From contig JANATG010000020.1 in the NCBI GenBank assembly GCA_029449235.1, forward strand, positions 62,001 through 126,000: a stretch of DNA of 64,000 nt, in the 5' to 3' direction. The notes below the pieces were generated by a model. That model was given only the letters and a program-made list of their open reading frames with translations, ran no database searches and was not told where the DNA came from. A program made the position numbers and the translations under genes. Below, one piece after another: positions 47,041-57,599 of this stretch (its first letter is position 1; each line of letters begins with the position of its first letter). Source of the DNA: Linnemannia schmuckeri (lineage: Eukaryota > Mortierellomycota > Mortierellomycetes > Mortierellales > Mortierellaceae).

Positions 47041-47275
47041 GCTCTACTCTGCACTCTTTTAAACGGGTCCACTGTGAGTCTCGTTACATGGGTCCACTGT
47101 GAATCCTCGTTACATGGGTCCACTGTGAATCCTCGTTACATGGGTCCACTGCAAGACTCCTTACAAGGCTCTACTGCGAGTCTCCTTACATGTCTCTACT
47201 GCGTACTCTTTTACAAGGCTCTACCGCGAGGATTCGTTTACATGGCTCTACTGCCTACTTTTTGTTATATCATGA
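47041..47275 (+). repeat. Minisatellite, about 25-bp units
   Basis: Degenerate direct repeats of TTACATGGGTCCACTGTGAA / TTACAAGGCTCTACTGCG type, about nine units. The open frame through it is a by-product of the repeat. Mirrored at 62168-62402. Confidence 0.8.
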
Positions 47276-47309
47276 CGACACCCCCGAGAGGCCTCTTTTC
47301 ACATCTTCC

Positions 47310-47372
47310 CTCCACTCCACCCTCCACTCCACCCTCCACTCCACCCTCCACTCCACCCTCCACTCCACCCTC
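47310..47372 (+). repeat. 12-bp minisatellite (CTCCACTCCACC)n
   Basis: About five perfect units of CTCCACTCCACC. Mirrored in the right arm at 62071-62133. Confidence 0.9.
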
Positions 47373-48116
47373 CGGATCGCCATCATCCCATCGACAGCAC
47401 CCCCGACCTTCTCTACCGGCTCAGATCGACCGCTGGCCCTCCCGCAACGCTCAGGACTCTCGAGTGGCACGCGCCGTCAGGAAACAGGAGCGAAATCAGC
47501 ACCTGCTCATCACACGCAGTTCGTACAGCCTTTCGCGTCCGAGGACAGTGGATCTCTCCATCTGCTCGACCCTCGACCGACCGTCCTTCTCTGCTGGCTC
47601 CAGTCGATTGCTTGCCCTCCGGGACAAGGAATCAGGAGAGAAATCAACAACTCCTCGCCTCGCTCGCCTCACTCGCCCATCCAGCCTCTAGGACTGCTTA
47701 TTAAGGACAGGACATACTACTTTCCTTAGCTAGACCCTGCCAGTGAGTGACAGGACACAGAAAGAGCTCAGCCTCTACTCGGCTCTCTTCACCCTCGGGA
47801 CACTACAGTGGAAGTATTAGCGTCTCCCTCGGGCCCGGGTCGTCTCCTCTGGGCGCATTAGCTTGGATGGGAAACGAAGGTAGCGCAAAGACACAGAGGA
47901 AGCGCAAAGGACACAGGATGGTCCTAGTCTCTGTCTCCGCCTCTTCCACCGTCAAAATACCACCTTTGACACAACACCAACATCCTCTCTCGCCTTGGAA
48001 GGCCGTCGATAACGATACAGCGGGCCTGTGGATTTCTTCTCCCATTTTCACTCTCGCCGGACGACTACATTATTGACCGCATTATTGGCACCCACAAGAA
48101 ACAGCGGCGACAATGT

Positions 48117-48255
48117 CTCGGATTTCTCTGCGACCAGCTCTTGGATTTCTCTGCGACCAGCTCTTGGATTTCTCTGCGACCAGCTCTCGGATTTCTCTGC
48201 GACTAGCTCTTGGATGTCTCTGCGACCAGCTCTCGGATTTCTCTGCAACCACCTC
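48117..48255 (+). repeat. 22-bp minisatellite
   Basis: About six units of GATTTCTCTGCGACCAGCTC plus two bases. The 22-bp period is not a multiple of three, so it is unlikely to be selected as coding sequence. Mirrored at 61188-61326. Confidence 0.9.
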
Positions 48256-49765
48256 TCCACCAACAAGAGAACTCCTCGCTTTGCTGCCTGAACTCTCTTG
48301 GTGCCCAGAAACGTCACCGTCAGTGCATAGGAAAAACAACACAAAGGTAATTGAATTAATTACTTTCCTATTTTCTGTATGCAGTTCTACAAACACAAGA
48401 GGATGGCAGGACAGCTTGAGATGGTATCCAGTGTTCCGGATTGCCGACTGACTGCACAGGTTCCACGGTAGAACCAGTCCGAAATGGGCTAGGGGATTAC
48501 CCTTTCTGGATATCGCTTAGCGGTGGTCACCGTAGTGCAGGATAGCCCAGGCAGTGAAGATCATGGCCTAGCTGCCTGTGCTCCCTGTTGCCGGAGTCGA
48601 CAAATCTAAAGGGGTAAAAAAGTTTGTACTGTTGGCACTATGTGATAACACTCTTAGGGGTCCGTTGAGGCTGGGTAACAGTGGCCATTGCTGTCTCGTC
48701 CTTCTCAAGTCAGCCTCGCCTTTTCCTTCTTGGGGACAATTTGCTGGGGGTGTGAGGTTGTCAACGACAGTTGAAAGCAGCACTCTAACCCTTCTTTTTT
48801 ATTTCTTCTGTGATTGTTCTCATATGCAACCCATTGACGATCGGATACCTTCGACATGGCTGTATGGCCTACGGATACGAACGGATAAAAAATGGCCGAG
48901 TCCCATTGCCAAGGACACCGACAACACCATCAGCGGATCACTCCCCTTCCTCTCCTCCCTCCTTCACCTCTATTACCTTCTTTTCGTCCTCTCTACCGCC
49001 TCTTATAAAAACCCTGACAAACATCCCCTCTTCCTCTTAGTCTGTCCCTGGTTTCCCGATATATGGTCTTGGGGTAAGAGCTCTCGCCACTCGTGGCCAT
49101 CTGGCGGGCGGATGGTTCTGCCTTGCTGAGTGGTCCGTCAAAACGAGTGCATGGCTCAGGGTATGTTTGCATTTTTCCTCTATCTGGCTGGGTAAGCTGT
49201 CGTGAACAGCAGTTTTTTGTGTGCTGTGGGGGTCCAATTCCGCCCAGTCCGCATGACTACTGCCTTGGTTGTTTGATTGATATATTCGGCAAAAGGTGAA
49301 TGCTTGCTTAGTAAGTTGTTTACTAACCAGCCGTTTTTATTCTCTTCCTTTTTGTTTTCTGTTTGATATATTACCTTTCCTTTGTCTGGGTTGGGCACCG
49401 GCTATCCTTTGCCTCCGTTGAGCACTGGTTGCATTGAACCAAGAGCGTTCGGTTATGGGGACATCGGAGTGAGGACCGGACAGCACATCTGCGGGAGCAG
49501 GGAGCTCAGCCTGATGCTGGAGACAAGACGCCCCTTTGTCGAAGGACAAGGTAAGTGCCTTTACCGAGCATCGATGCTGCCAATGATTTTGTTGTTGTTG
49601 TCCTCCACCGCCAACCCCTTTCCAAACAATGTAGGTCCTGTTGTCCATGTGCATTTTGATTTCCCTTAGACTGGTTCTCCTCAACGTACTCCCTCTCCCT
49701 CTCTAGTTTTGGGCACCCCGATGTCGATGCGTCCGACGTTGATCCCCTCTGTCGCTCTATGCATA

Positions 49766-51078
49766 TACTTATAATAAACTGTTGCTAATACAATCTCTCC
49801 GGATATGCACACCCAAAGGACATGGCGACCAGGTACTTCAAGCAATAGAGTGCCTCTTTAATATCTGTTTCTTAATATCTATTTCCTCGGTCGACTGACA
49901 TAAACGCATACATACGTATACGTAATGGGAAAGTACTGCAGAGACGGTGTTGTGTCTGCAACAACGAGAACAATACGATGTTATTCAAGCTTGCCATGCA
50001 AACAGAAAGACGGTAATAAAGGTAATATATCAGCAAGGGAAAGAGAGGTGTCGCAAAGGAGCAATGATAAAAACGAGAAGAGGAAGACGCAAGGGAAGAT
50101 GAAGAAAGATGAGAACGGTGTACGCAGGGGGTCAAAGGGAAGAGAGCGGAACTCAATTTGACGACCAGGCAACGGGTTCCTTCTAGCTCAAAGCGTCAAG
50201 ACGCTTTCCTATTCATCGATTCATTATAGGCGACAAGGGCAGCTTCCAAGACGTGTTATAGTAGTTGACTTGTCGAGCAACAGCATTGAGAAGATGGGGA
50301 ATGGGTGCACACTCTCTTCTGTCTAACATTAATTTGGGTGGCAATCAAAACTGGCTTGAAATGAAGGAAAAAACCTTTTTTTTTATTGATATGATGATCT
50401 GATCTCAACAAAAATGGATTTCTTCTTCTTCATGACAAACAAACTCTTGCTACCTATCAATGTGCCACAACAGCGAAGACGCAATGGTACCATGCATCAA
50501 TATGTCCTCTTTCCTCTCTCCTTGTCCTTTGGCCAGATAGAAGGCGCGGGGGATATCTATCTCTCATGCTTTCGCTCGGATAAGTTGGCTTGTAGGATGG
50601 CAAGAGCCAAGGACAAGACCAGGCACATAGTCTTGCCAGAGGCGGCTAGATCGTCGCCAGTATTATGACTGCCAGAGCCAAAGACTCGATAGTTAAAGAT
50701 ATTCTATCGGTGAGTCAACTGACTAAGACGCAGAGAAAAATATTATCCGGGTCAATGTATCCACTCCACAGCCTCATGTACCCTCACTAGAAGTCAACGA
50801 GAATGTCAGGTATACAGGATACTGGGGTATACTCAATTCAAGACAACCACACGCGAGCCCCCCATGGCTTCCTAGAACGATGACTGAACTGATGGTTGGA
50901 ACATTCGTGCGAGCCGACAAGTTAGACAGGAGCCGCCCTATTCAACAACCGCATCCGCCTTAAGGACGCGATCTGCTATTACACCGTCGCAGCCATCGCC
51001 ACCGTCATGGGCTCACCGACTTTTGTCCTCTTACTGGCATTGTCATTGACCTCTATCTCTAACGTACTGTGCTTACTA
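49766..51078. other. Unique spacer between repeat copies
   Basis: No gene recognised. Short unsupported frames lie around 49925-50170 and 50414-50668. It separates the left arm from the third partial repeat copy. Confidence 0.4.
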
Positions 51079-51745
51079 TCAAGTCTTGTTGTTACTTGGT
51101 CAGGGCGACCCTTACATCGTAACGCTAGCCTCCACCTTGTACAATTACTATTATTCGCATACCACCAACCTCATGCCCAAGACCAGCCTCAAAAGTATCT
51201 TTCATAGAGCACCAATTTGGACCCTCTTGCGTCTTGTAACTACCGGCTTCGACAGCGTCATCTACAACAGCGCCAGATGCCAACTCCACTTGCTCCGAAC
51301 TGTACCTAGAACTGAACACCGCTCTATATTGTGTATGCTAGCCATTCACTGATAATTAAGTCTTCAACAATAACAGTTTATTACAAGTCTATGCATAGAG
51401 CGACAGAGAGGATCAACGTCGGACGCATCGATATCGGGGTGCCCAAAACTAGAGAGGGAGAGGGAGTACGTTGAGGAGAGCCAGTCTACGGGAAAACAAA
51501 AAGCACACGGACAACAGTACCAAAACTGAAGGAGAGGGAGAAGTGAGGGAGGGGGAGTACGTTGAGGAGAACCAGTCTAAGGGAAATCAAAATGCACATG
51601 GACAACAGGACCAACATTGTTTGGAAAGGGGTTGGCGGTGGAGGACAACAACAACAAAATCATTGGCAGCATCGATGCCCGGTAAAGGCACTTACCTTGT
51701 CCTTCGACAAAGGAGCGTCTTGTCTCCAGCATCAGGCTGAGCTCC
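51079..51745 (+). repeat. Third, partial copy of the right-arm inner end
   Basis: Direct-orientation relative of 59367-59945. It shares about 300 bp of DNA outside the inverted-repeat core (from CTTGGTCAGGGCGACCC) plus the first ~270 bp of the core. An internal ~90-bp duplication (51471-51560, repeating GAGTACGTTGAGGAGA) distinguishes it. Homology ends after CATCAGGCTGAGCTCC. Confidence 0.85.
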
Positions 51746-52848
51746 CTCCCGATACAAGGTCGCAATCTCTGGTGGCGCTATCTCCAACGCTCGCTACCGC
51801 ATGCTCTCTTTCGACTGACCAGGTGGCCTCGGTCGAGTCTCCTGCTCATCTGCCCTGTCAACTTTTGCTTTTCAATGGTATCTGAATGTTTTGTATATGG
51901 TTGGGAAGAGTTGTATACAGCTTAATCGTTCTACCAAAGCTGCCAAAGTTTACGGCGAACACCCGGTGACAGTCAGGAATGCCGTTGTGGGTGATGAGCA
52001 TCTTGCTTGGGTAGCTGTACCCCGCGAGAATCGCTACTTCTATTATCTCATACAGCGCACTCTCTTCTCCTGGTGAGCTGAACATGGATCATCATAATCT
52101 CAAAGAGATATTGCTCAACAGCAAAAATTTATGACTTATCAAGGTATTCTCTGGATGTTCGCGTTATTTCTGATAGAGAGTTTACATATTATGGTCCTGG
52201 TCACCGGATAATAAGCTTGTTTTCATGTTAATCGAACCCGCTATCCAATAGAGCGATAATGTTGGTCTTTCCTACTGTATGTACGAGTACATTCCGAGCG
52301 AAACCATTGTTACTCAGGGAGAGGGTCGAAGGCCAGAGTTATAGGACCGCTGTTAAGCCCTCAATTGGTACGGGGTAGTGATAGTAATGTCCTAATGGAA
52401 CCACACGAAACAATATACTGTAACGCGCCAACGAAACTCTTGTCAGTATTTCTCTTGTCCAAGAAGTGATGTGTAAAAGGACCTTCTATGCATAATATCA
52501 AAGAGGGGGTTTGTACCTGTAACGCGCCAACGAAACTCTTGTCAGTATTTCTCTTGTCCAAGAAGTGATGTGTAAAAGGACAAAGAGCAGACAAGAGGGC
52601 TGGGCGCACTACTAATACTATGTCTACAAAGAATATGACTGCTAATCTAAGGCATCGCCACCGCTGCCTAGCCGCCACCTTATTTTGCAACACCATGAAG
52701 GGTGAATGGTATCTCTACAGCGCAGAAATTTATTTGGTTTAAATAGATGGTCCTAGCCTGACAGATAAATATCGGCGTGAGAGTATTAAGAAACCAGTAG
52801 CTCGCATGCACATGAAATGAGTGAGAATCACGTCAAAGTCACTAGCTT
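51746..52848. other. Intergenic, with a 65-bp duplicate
   Basis: No gene recognised. It includes the direct repeat at 52418-52581, described separately. Confidence 0.4.
52418..52581 (+). repeat. 65-bp direct repeat, two copies
   Basis: CTGTAACGCGCCAACGAAAC and the following bases through GTGTAAAAGGAC occur at 52418-52482 and again at 52517-52581, apparently without a mismatch, with 34 bp between. Confidence 0.9.
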
Positions 52849-54786
52849 CTATGAGGGGCACATCATATCTTCATCCCATTCTTCGCTCCCAACACAGCGA
52901 CGACAGACAAAAAGACCCTCAGGATCGATTCTCTTCTTAATGTCGTAAAGTCTCTGATAGTTGTCGCCCCAAAAGTTTTGCTGCCAGTCCGGCTCATTAG
53001 GATCCGCTTCATTCGAGTATGCGCCGGAACCAGGCGTGAGATGTGTCAAACGTCCGATACTGCTGGTGAGCGCTTGCTGAATGTCGAGCTGCTGTGTGTA
53101 CAAGGCATGGGCATCGGAGTCGTTTGTGTCCCAATCAACAATAACTTGTATGATTGTTAAAGCCTTGCGCCATGCAGGGTGAACGGATGTCTCATTGCTT
53201 CTGTTTTTCCCAGCGGCAGATGCAACCTCACCGCCGGCCACCAAACCGACCAAGTAGCCTCGTCTAAGGCCGCCCAGGAAATCGCCAACACCTCGACCGC
53301 CGCCGCTGGCTTCAATATTCTCTTGAATGTCGTTCATGGCTGCTGCTAATGTATTGATACTCTGAGGTGACTCGAACAGAGATTGAGGGATCAAGCGCGA
53401 CCCGACCAACCTGTTGATACCAGCAAGCTTGTCGAGGATCAACCGCGAGAGGGCATTATAGGTTGAGAGGAAGGAGGGACGGTGGCCGTAATCGAGACCC
53501 AGAATGACCGTACCGCCCAGACCGAGAAACGAGAGCCTTATGGAGCGAATCGAGTCGAAAAACGGATCGAAACTGGCTCTTGCCTGTTCGACAGCTCCAT
53601 CGGGCAAGACATACATCAAAGAGATGCGTGAACCATCCACATAAGTCGTGCCCGACCATCCCTTTTCGGACCATTCCAACTGACGGGCTAACAATTCACG
53701 CACGACCTGGGTCTTCGCTTCGTCGTTGAACGCAAATATCAAGGCGGTGACATAGCTAACGCCATTGCCTAGGTCCGGGTGAGTTCGATAGACAGCCTCA
53801 ACAACCACACCAAAGCCAGGACCACCGCCTCGGAGTGCCCAAAACAGATCTTGATTCTGGTATGCGTTTGCGACCCTCAGTTCCCCATCAGGGGTGACAA
53901 TCTTGTACTGGAGTACATTATCAACACAAAGGCCATGCCGAGGTGAAAGTGGAGAGTGGCCGCCACCAAGACAGTAGCCTCCCGCCGCACCCACTGTCGA
54001 TTCCGCACCTCCAACGACTATTCGGTTCTTGGCATCAGCGGCTACGTAGGCGTCTCGCCAGAGCACACCTGGCTCCAGGATGATGGCGTTCTCTCCGGTT
54101 GTTTCTTGTGAAAGCGAAGATGCTCCTTCCGGAACAAATCCATCCACGACGTCGATCTTGTTCATGAAGTGCATCCAAAGGCTGATAGAGTTGGGGGCCA
54201 TGCTTCGCCCTAACAGATCGTGGCCCGTGTTCTTGACCGTCAACCGAATGTTGTGGGTGGATGCAAAGCGAACGGTTGCTTGAACGTCCGCAATGTTCAG
54301 GGCCTTGACCGTATACAGGGGAACTGCACCTTGATGACATGGTTGGTGGCGCTGGTGACCCTCGTACCCGAAACAGCCTTGGATGACCTGGCTCTTGTTA
54401 TTATCCATGACTGTGACTGATTCCCAGTTAGAGTACTGAGCCGTGGCGGGTTGGGATTGGCGCCAGGGAAGATCACGGTAGTGCTCTCGAACATCACGGC
54501 AAGCAGCGGGGTCGTAGTAAGGGTCAGAGCATGTGCGAGCGACTGGAAAGGTGGCGATAAGACGACCTTTAACAGTAGCATTGAAGGTGGACCATATTTC
54601 AGCCGAGGGCCAGCACGGTTGCATTGGAAGGCAGCGGCAATAAGGAGGATTGCCGCCTGTAAAAGAGGTATTGGCTGGTATTTCTGCCAAAACAAAAACA
54701 TTGACCGTGGTGGCTAAGATGAGGAAAGAAGTGGGGTTTAAAAGGATTGTTCCTTGTAGAAGCGGGAGTAACGAAGGTAAGGGCAT
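52849..54786 (-). CDS. Secreted FAD-linked oxidoreductase, berberine-bridge type
   Basis: Flavin oxidase of the PCMH/BBE superfamily, predicted to be exported and to oxidise alcohols, sugars or alkaloid-like compounds with oxygen. Single exon, 645 aa. A hydrophobic N-terminus (about 1-34, cleavage near VLAEIPA) is a signal peptide. Cys-rich segment PPYCRCLPMQPCWPS follows, then the FAD domain: RFASTHNIRLTVKNTGHDLL, with His189 the likely covalent flavin site, VVGGAESTVGAAGGYCLGGG, and DLFWALRGGGPGFGVVVEA. The C-terminal BBE motif is EPDWQQNFWGDNYQRLYDIK followed by DPEGLFVC. There are several N-glycosylation sequons. It lies between the large inverted arms and, unlike most genes here, has no introns. 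Confidence 0.92.
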   Translation of the reverse strand: MPLPSLLPLLQGTILLNPTSFLILATTVNVFVLAEIPANTSFTGGNPPYCRCLPMQPCWPSAEIWSTFNATVKGRLIATFPVARTCSDPYYDPAACRDVREHYRDLPWRQSQPATAQYSNWESVTVMDNNKSQVIQGCFGYEGHQRHQPCHQGAVPLYTVKALNIADVQATVRFASTHNIRLTVKNTGHDLLGRSMAPNSISLWMHFMNKIDVVDGFVPEGASSLSQETTGENAIILEPGVLWRDAYVAADAKNRIVVGGAESTVGAAGGYCLGGGHSPLSPRHGLCVDNVLQYKIVTPDGELRVANAYQNQDLFWALRGGGPGFGVVVEAVYRTHPDLGNGVSYVTALIFAFNDEAKTQVVRELLARQLEWSEKGWSGTTYVDGSRISLMYVLPDGAVEQARASFDPFFDSIRSIRLSFLGLGGTVILGLDYGHRPSFLSTYNALSRLILDKLAGINRLVGSRLIPQSLFESPQSINTLAAAMNDIQENIEASGGGRGVGDFLGGLRRGYLVGLVAGGEVASAAGKNRSNETSVHPAWRKALTIIQVIVDWDTNDSDAHALYTQQLDIQQALTSSIGRLTHLTPGSGAYSNEADPNEPDWQQNFWGDNYQRLYDIKKRIDPEGLFVCRRCVGSEEWDEDMMCPS

Positions 54787-54840
54787 AGTGTTCAGTGTGG
54801 AATTGTGAAAAAGAAAGAGAAATCACAAGGATGTTCCCAA

Positions 54841-55053
54841 TGCTATAGAAATAGGACAGCTTGCCCCTGAAAGCGTGACTTGTTAACGGTGCTGTAGAAA
54901 TAGGCGAACTTGCCCCTGAAAGCGTGACTTAACAACTCTGAATCATTTTTTATTTCTGACTAGAAAGGTTGCCCATGGCGATGCCACGGGTGTAAGTGGT
55001 TTTTTAAATAGCGTAGTGGTAAAAGGAGTATAGCGTAATGGTAATAGGAGTAA
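54841..55053 (+). repeat. Two short tandem duplications
   Basis: 54841-54889 and 54890-54931 repeat TGCTRTAGAAATAGG...CTTGCCCCTGAAAGCGTGACTT. 55010-55031 and 55032-55053 repeat a 22-bp AGCGTARTGGTAAWAGGAGTA unit. Both are upstream of the BBE-type oxidase start. Confidence 0.8.
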
Positions 55054-55559
55054 GGGTGTTTATTCTTTAACATAAGGAGTTGCCGCTAGCTGCGGTTTCT
55101 TTTCATATGCTCTATGCTTTGAGAAAAGATTAAATGGGAGCTGAACATATTTTTTTCTTTTTTTGATCTTTTTTTTTGTCCAGCTTGGCACACTTCCCAA
55201 AAATATTCTTTCATTGCATAGTGTCTCTCATAAGAGCACACTATTCAATATTTGGAAGGGGAAAAAAATGCGCATAAACCACAGCTTCGCCGTGGTCAAT
55301 CGCCATTTTTTTTCCCATTGCATTTCTTCAAAGGGAACGCCTCTGGCGGAGCTACGGTCATCCTCTTTAATAGGACCAACTTGCCGATTCCAACTCTTTT
55401 TATCCTTTTCTCTTGGACTATTGCACGACCTTGTTGCGGTCGAAGTCCCGTCTTCTCTGTTTTTCTTACGCAACCGCACATCCTTTTTAGTGTCCAATGC
55501 CAAGTCCTGCGTGTTTTTTTTTTACAAATTATCGAAAACATGCATGTGCTTGAGTGCAA
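54932..55559. other. Intergenic, T-rich
   Basis: Apart from the small tandem duplications this region holds T-runs (55150-55175, 55515-55525) and no supportable gene. Confidence 0.4.
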
Positions 55560-56518
55560 CAGATTAGGCTATTATTGCAACACAACCATCTGGCCCCCAA
55601 CATATATCGATAAAAAAAATGGCGCTATCATTGATAAGCTAAACTTCAGCCTTCCAGCGAGCTCTACTTCGGCACTTGGTGAGCCTGTCTCTGGCCTTGC
55701 AATCGCTGAGGAGTCTTTCGCCGACCTTTCACCTGCAGAGTCACGCCAATCAACCTTCACCAGAGCAGGCACCACTCATATACAGAGTCAGCTCAGTTCT
55801 ATCACCGCATCCATTGAGCTAGCCCGCCAGTCTGGAAAGCCACTGACTTCTGAAGCCCTCTCATCGTTGATCGCTTCAAAGTTCACTCCGGCAATGATGA
55901 CCAAATCTAGTTTTGAGGGACAGCCATTCACAAGCTAGATGAACTTTACGACCAAGACGCTGTGACGCAGCAGATTACTCGCAAGGTTTCGGAGTTGTAG
56001 AAACAGATGAACGACCGATTGATCCTGATTCAGAGCAAGGCCGAGGCCATCTTGACGCAACGGTTGGAGTTGCCCAAATATCCGATTCCTCGACTGTTTG
56101 TTGTTTTGTCCGAAGAACCGGCAAAGTATGATCCTTCCAACTGGTTTAGAACCAAATTTCGACTGCATTTCATTTGTGAATGCGGCAAGTATACCGAAGC
56201 CAACAACAGCAAGGTGCCACATCATCGCCATCTGGCATAGCACGAAGGATATCTTGTCCGTGAGCCAACCGAGTTCTTCAAGAAATATGGCCCGTTCTTT
56301 TGTTGATGCTCGAGCTCATTAAGTTTGGCGCAAGTATCGCCGGTCACGTTATGCCTGCCTTGGCTAGTCTTAAGGTTGTCGAGCTAGTTGATTCTGTCGA
56401 ACAGTCTGTCGAATTAGTTACAGCTAAGATTGATTACTCACTCGAATGTATCGATAATAAATGGCAATTTTGCTCTCCAATAACACGACGGAAACTTGCC
56501 GCTTTCCCACCTATGTAG
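55560..56518 (+). pseudogene. Decayed CECG-motif protein gene (lineage-expanded family)
   Basis: Coding pieces in order: NFSLPASSTSALGEPVSGLA...QSQLSSITASIELARQ (55640-55930); KLDELYDQDAVTQQITRKVSEL; then YPIPRLFVVLSEEPAKYDPS, FRTKFRLHFICECGKYTEAN, HEGYLVREPTEFFKKYGPF; and ELIKFGASIAGHVMPALASL. The RLF.VL...FRL.F.CECG...HEGY...FF.KYG order is what I recall from a large uncharacterised protein family of Mortierella-type fungi. Damage: single-base frame losses near 55930 (A-run) and 56303 (T-run), and in-frame TAG codons at 55998-56000 and 56238-56240. It is not functional as read. Confidence 0.65.
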
Positions 56519-56724
56519 TGGTTGCATAGTCAGGGATTAGCAGGTTTGGCTCTGAATCCCTGGTATCGTCCTGTATCGGAGTCCTATGAAATGAACATGA
56601 TTAGTTTGATGCAGAAAACAACCAAACAACTGAGCGTGGAGCAGCAGGAGTAAAATTTACCAATCACTTTTGGTATATCGCAGCTTGCCAAAGTACGTAT
56701 CGAGGAAGGGTCCCACCTGAGACT

Positions 56725-57388
56725 TCAAGTACGTATCCTCATTGCGCGTTTGGCGTTCCAAAGCTGAGCAGTATCCTCCTGCTTTGTCAAGATAGACTTG
56801 AGAGTACGGTTTTGAGGCAGGGAGTTATCTAGCAGCTGCGCGAAGGCCTCAGACTGGTTCTGTGTCAGCCGATGTGCCCATTGATGAGCCTCCATGACAA
56901 CCTCATTCGAGAGTGGCAGCAGGATCTCTAACGGCATTGCAAAGGGAACCCCAGATCTGGTCTTCGACCTCTCCTTGCAGACCGCCAGTTTGATATTCTG
57001 CTTCAACTAGGAAAACAAAATTGATGGCCCTGTGTAAATTCATTTTTAAGGGAAGTTAGAAAGAGTCAAGTTCATCTGTATTCGCTCTTACATTTGGGAT
57101 GAACACATCCTCGTCATCCTGATATTTGAAGTTAAAAGGTGCTTACAACTTCTCGTATGGCTCAGTAAGACCGCTGTTGTTTTCGACGATCCCATTCCTG
57201 CATGCCATTAAGTCGCCACCGACTTCAATCTCATTATGCACCCAATGGCTATCCACATCAGAGTCCATTCTTCCAGGCCCATCTAAAAAGTTCCAGGCAT
57301 ACAGCCTGGACGTTTGTAATAGGAGCAGAGCAAGAGACAAGAGGCAAGGGTAATGACAAGGGAGGAAGACAAGAGAGTGTAGGGCCAA
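56725..57388 (-). CDS. Small secreted protein, lineage-specific family
   Basis: Three exons: 57388-57147, 57119-57093 (27 nt) and 57006-56725, about 184 aa. The start MALHSLVFLPCHYPCLLSLA with LALLLLQTSRLYA is a signal peptide. Mature-protein landmarks: LDGPGRMDSDVDSHWVHNEI, the micro-exon DDEDVFIPN, and in exon 3 LKQNIKLAVCKERSKTRSGV, PLEILLPLSNEVVMEAHQWA and LLDNSLPQNRTLKSIL. I recall this PGRMDSDVD...CKERS...LLPLS...QWAH layout as a small secreted family of Mortierella-type fungi; function unknown. The exon 1/2 junction needs one more base: a third G after the acceptor would read L-DDEDVF. Otherwise intact. Confidence 0.6.
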
Positions 57389-57599
57389 GAGGAAAGGGCA
57401 AGAAGGAATGACGTTTATTGTACAGAAGGGACAGGGTATCTATACGTCTATGATATGAGGAATGATGGCGAGGTGATAATAAGCAGGAGTAATGTGTACT
57501 CTAGTGAGCGGGCCTAATGAAAAGTAATATGAATGCTGCAGGTTAAGGTCGATGTCGGCGCGCGCAAAAAGTACTTGAGCATCAAAATTGAAATTGAGA

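Larger units (their letters stand above)
46979..49765 (+). repeat. Large inverted repeat, left arm (2787 bp)
   Basis: Reverse-complement match to 59678-62464; paired positions sum to 109443 over the whole length, so there are no net indels. All open frames inside, including one of 183 codons, recur unchanged. The arm contains three tandem arrays. A TATAAAA is present near 49005 and an AATAAA signal just beyond the right edge (about 49773), suggesting a rightward transcription unit, but I see no convincing protein. Confidence 0.92.

Noticed and set aside
47190..47729. Long plus-strand frames through 46.9-47.7 kb (and mirror frames at 61.7-62.4 kb)
   Set aside because: They run through the ~25-bp and 12-bp minisatellites, so the residue repeats reflect DNA repeats, and two overlapping frames are open at once.
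48117..48451. Repeated open frame through the 22-bp array
   Set aside because: The 22-bp period shifts frame with every unit, so no consistent protein repeat is encoded.
48450..48600. Possible tRNA-like or SINE-like segment (CGCTTAGCGGTGGTCACC...)
   Set aside because: It resembles a pol III box A only loosely, and no box B or cloverleaf could be completed.
48578..49129. 183-codon frame in the inverted arm (mirror 60314-60865)
   Set aside because: Open in both arms only because the arms match; Ser/Leu-rich composition, no motif, and the opposite strand is also partly open.
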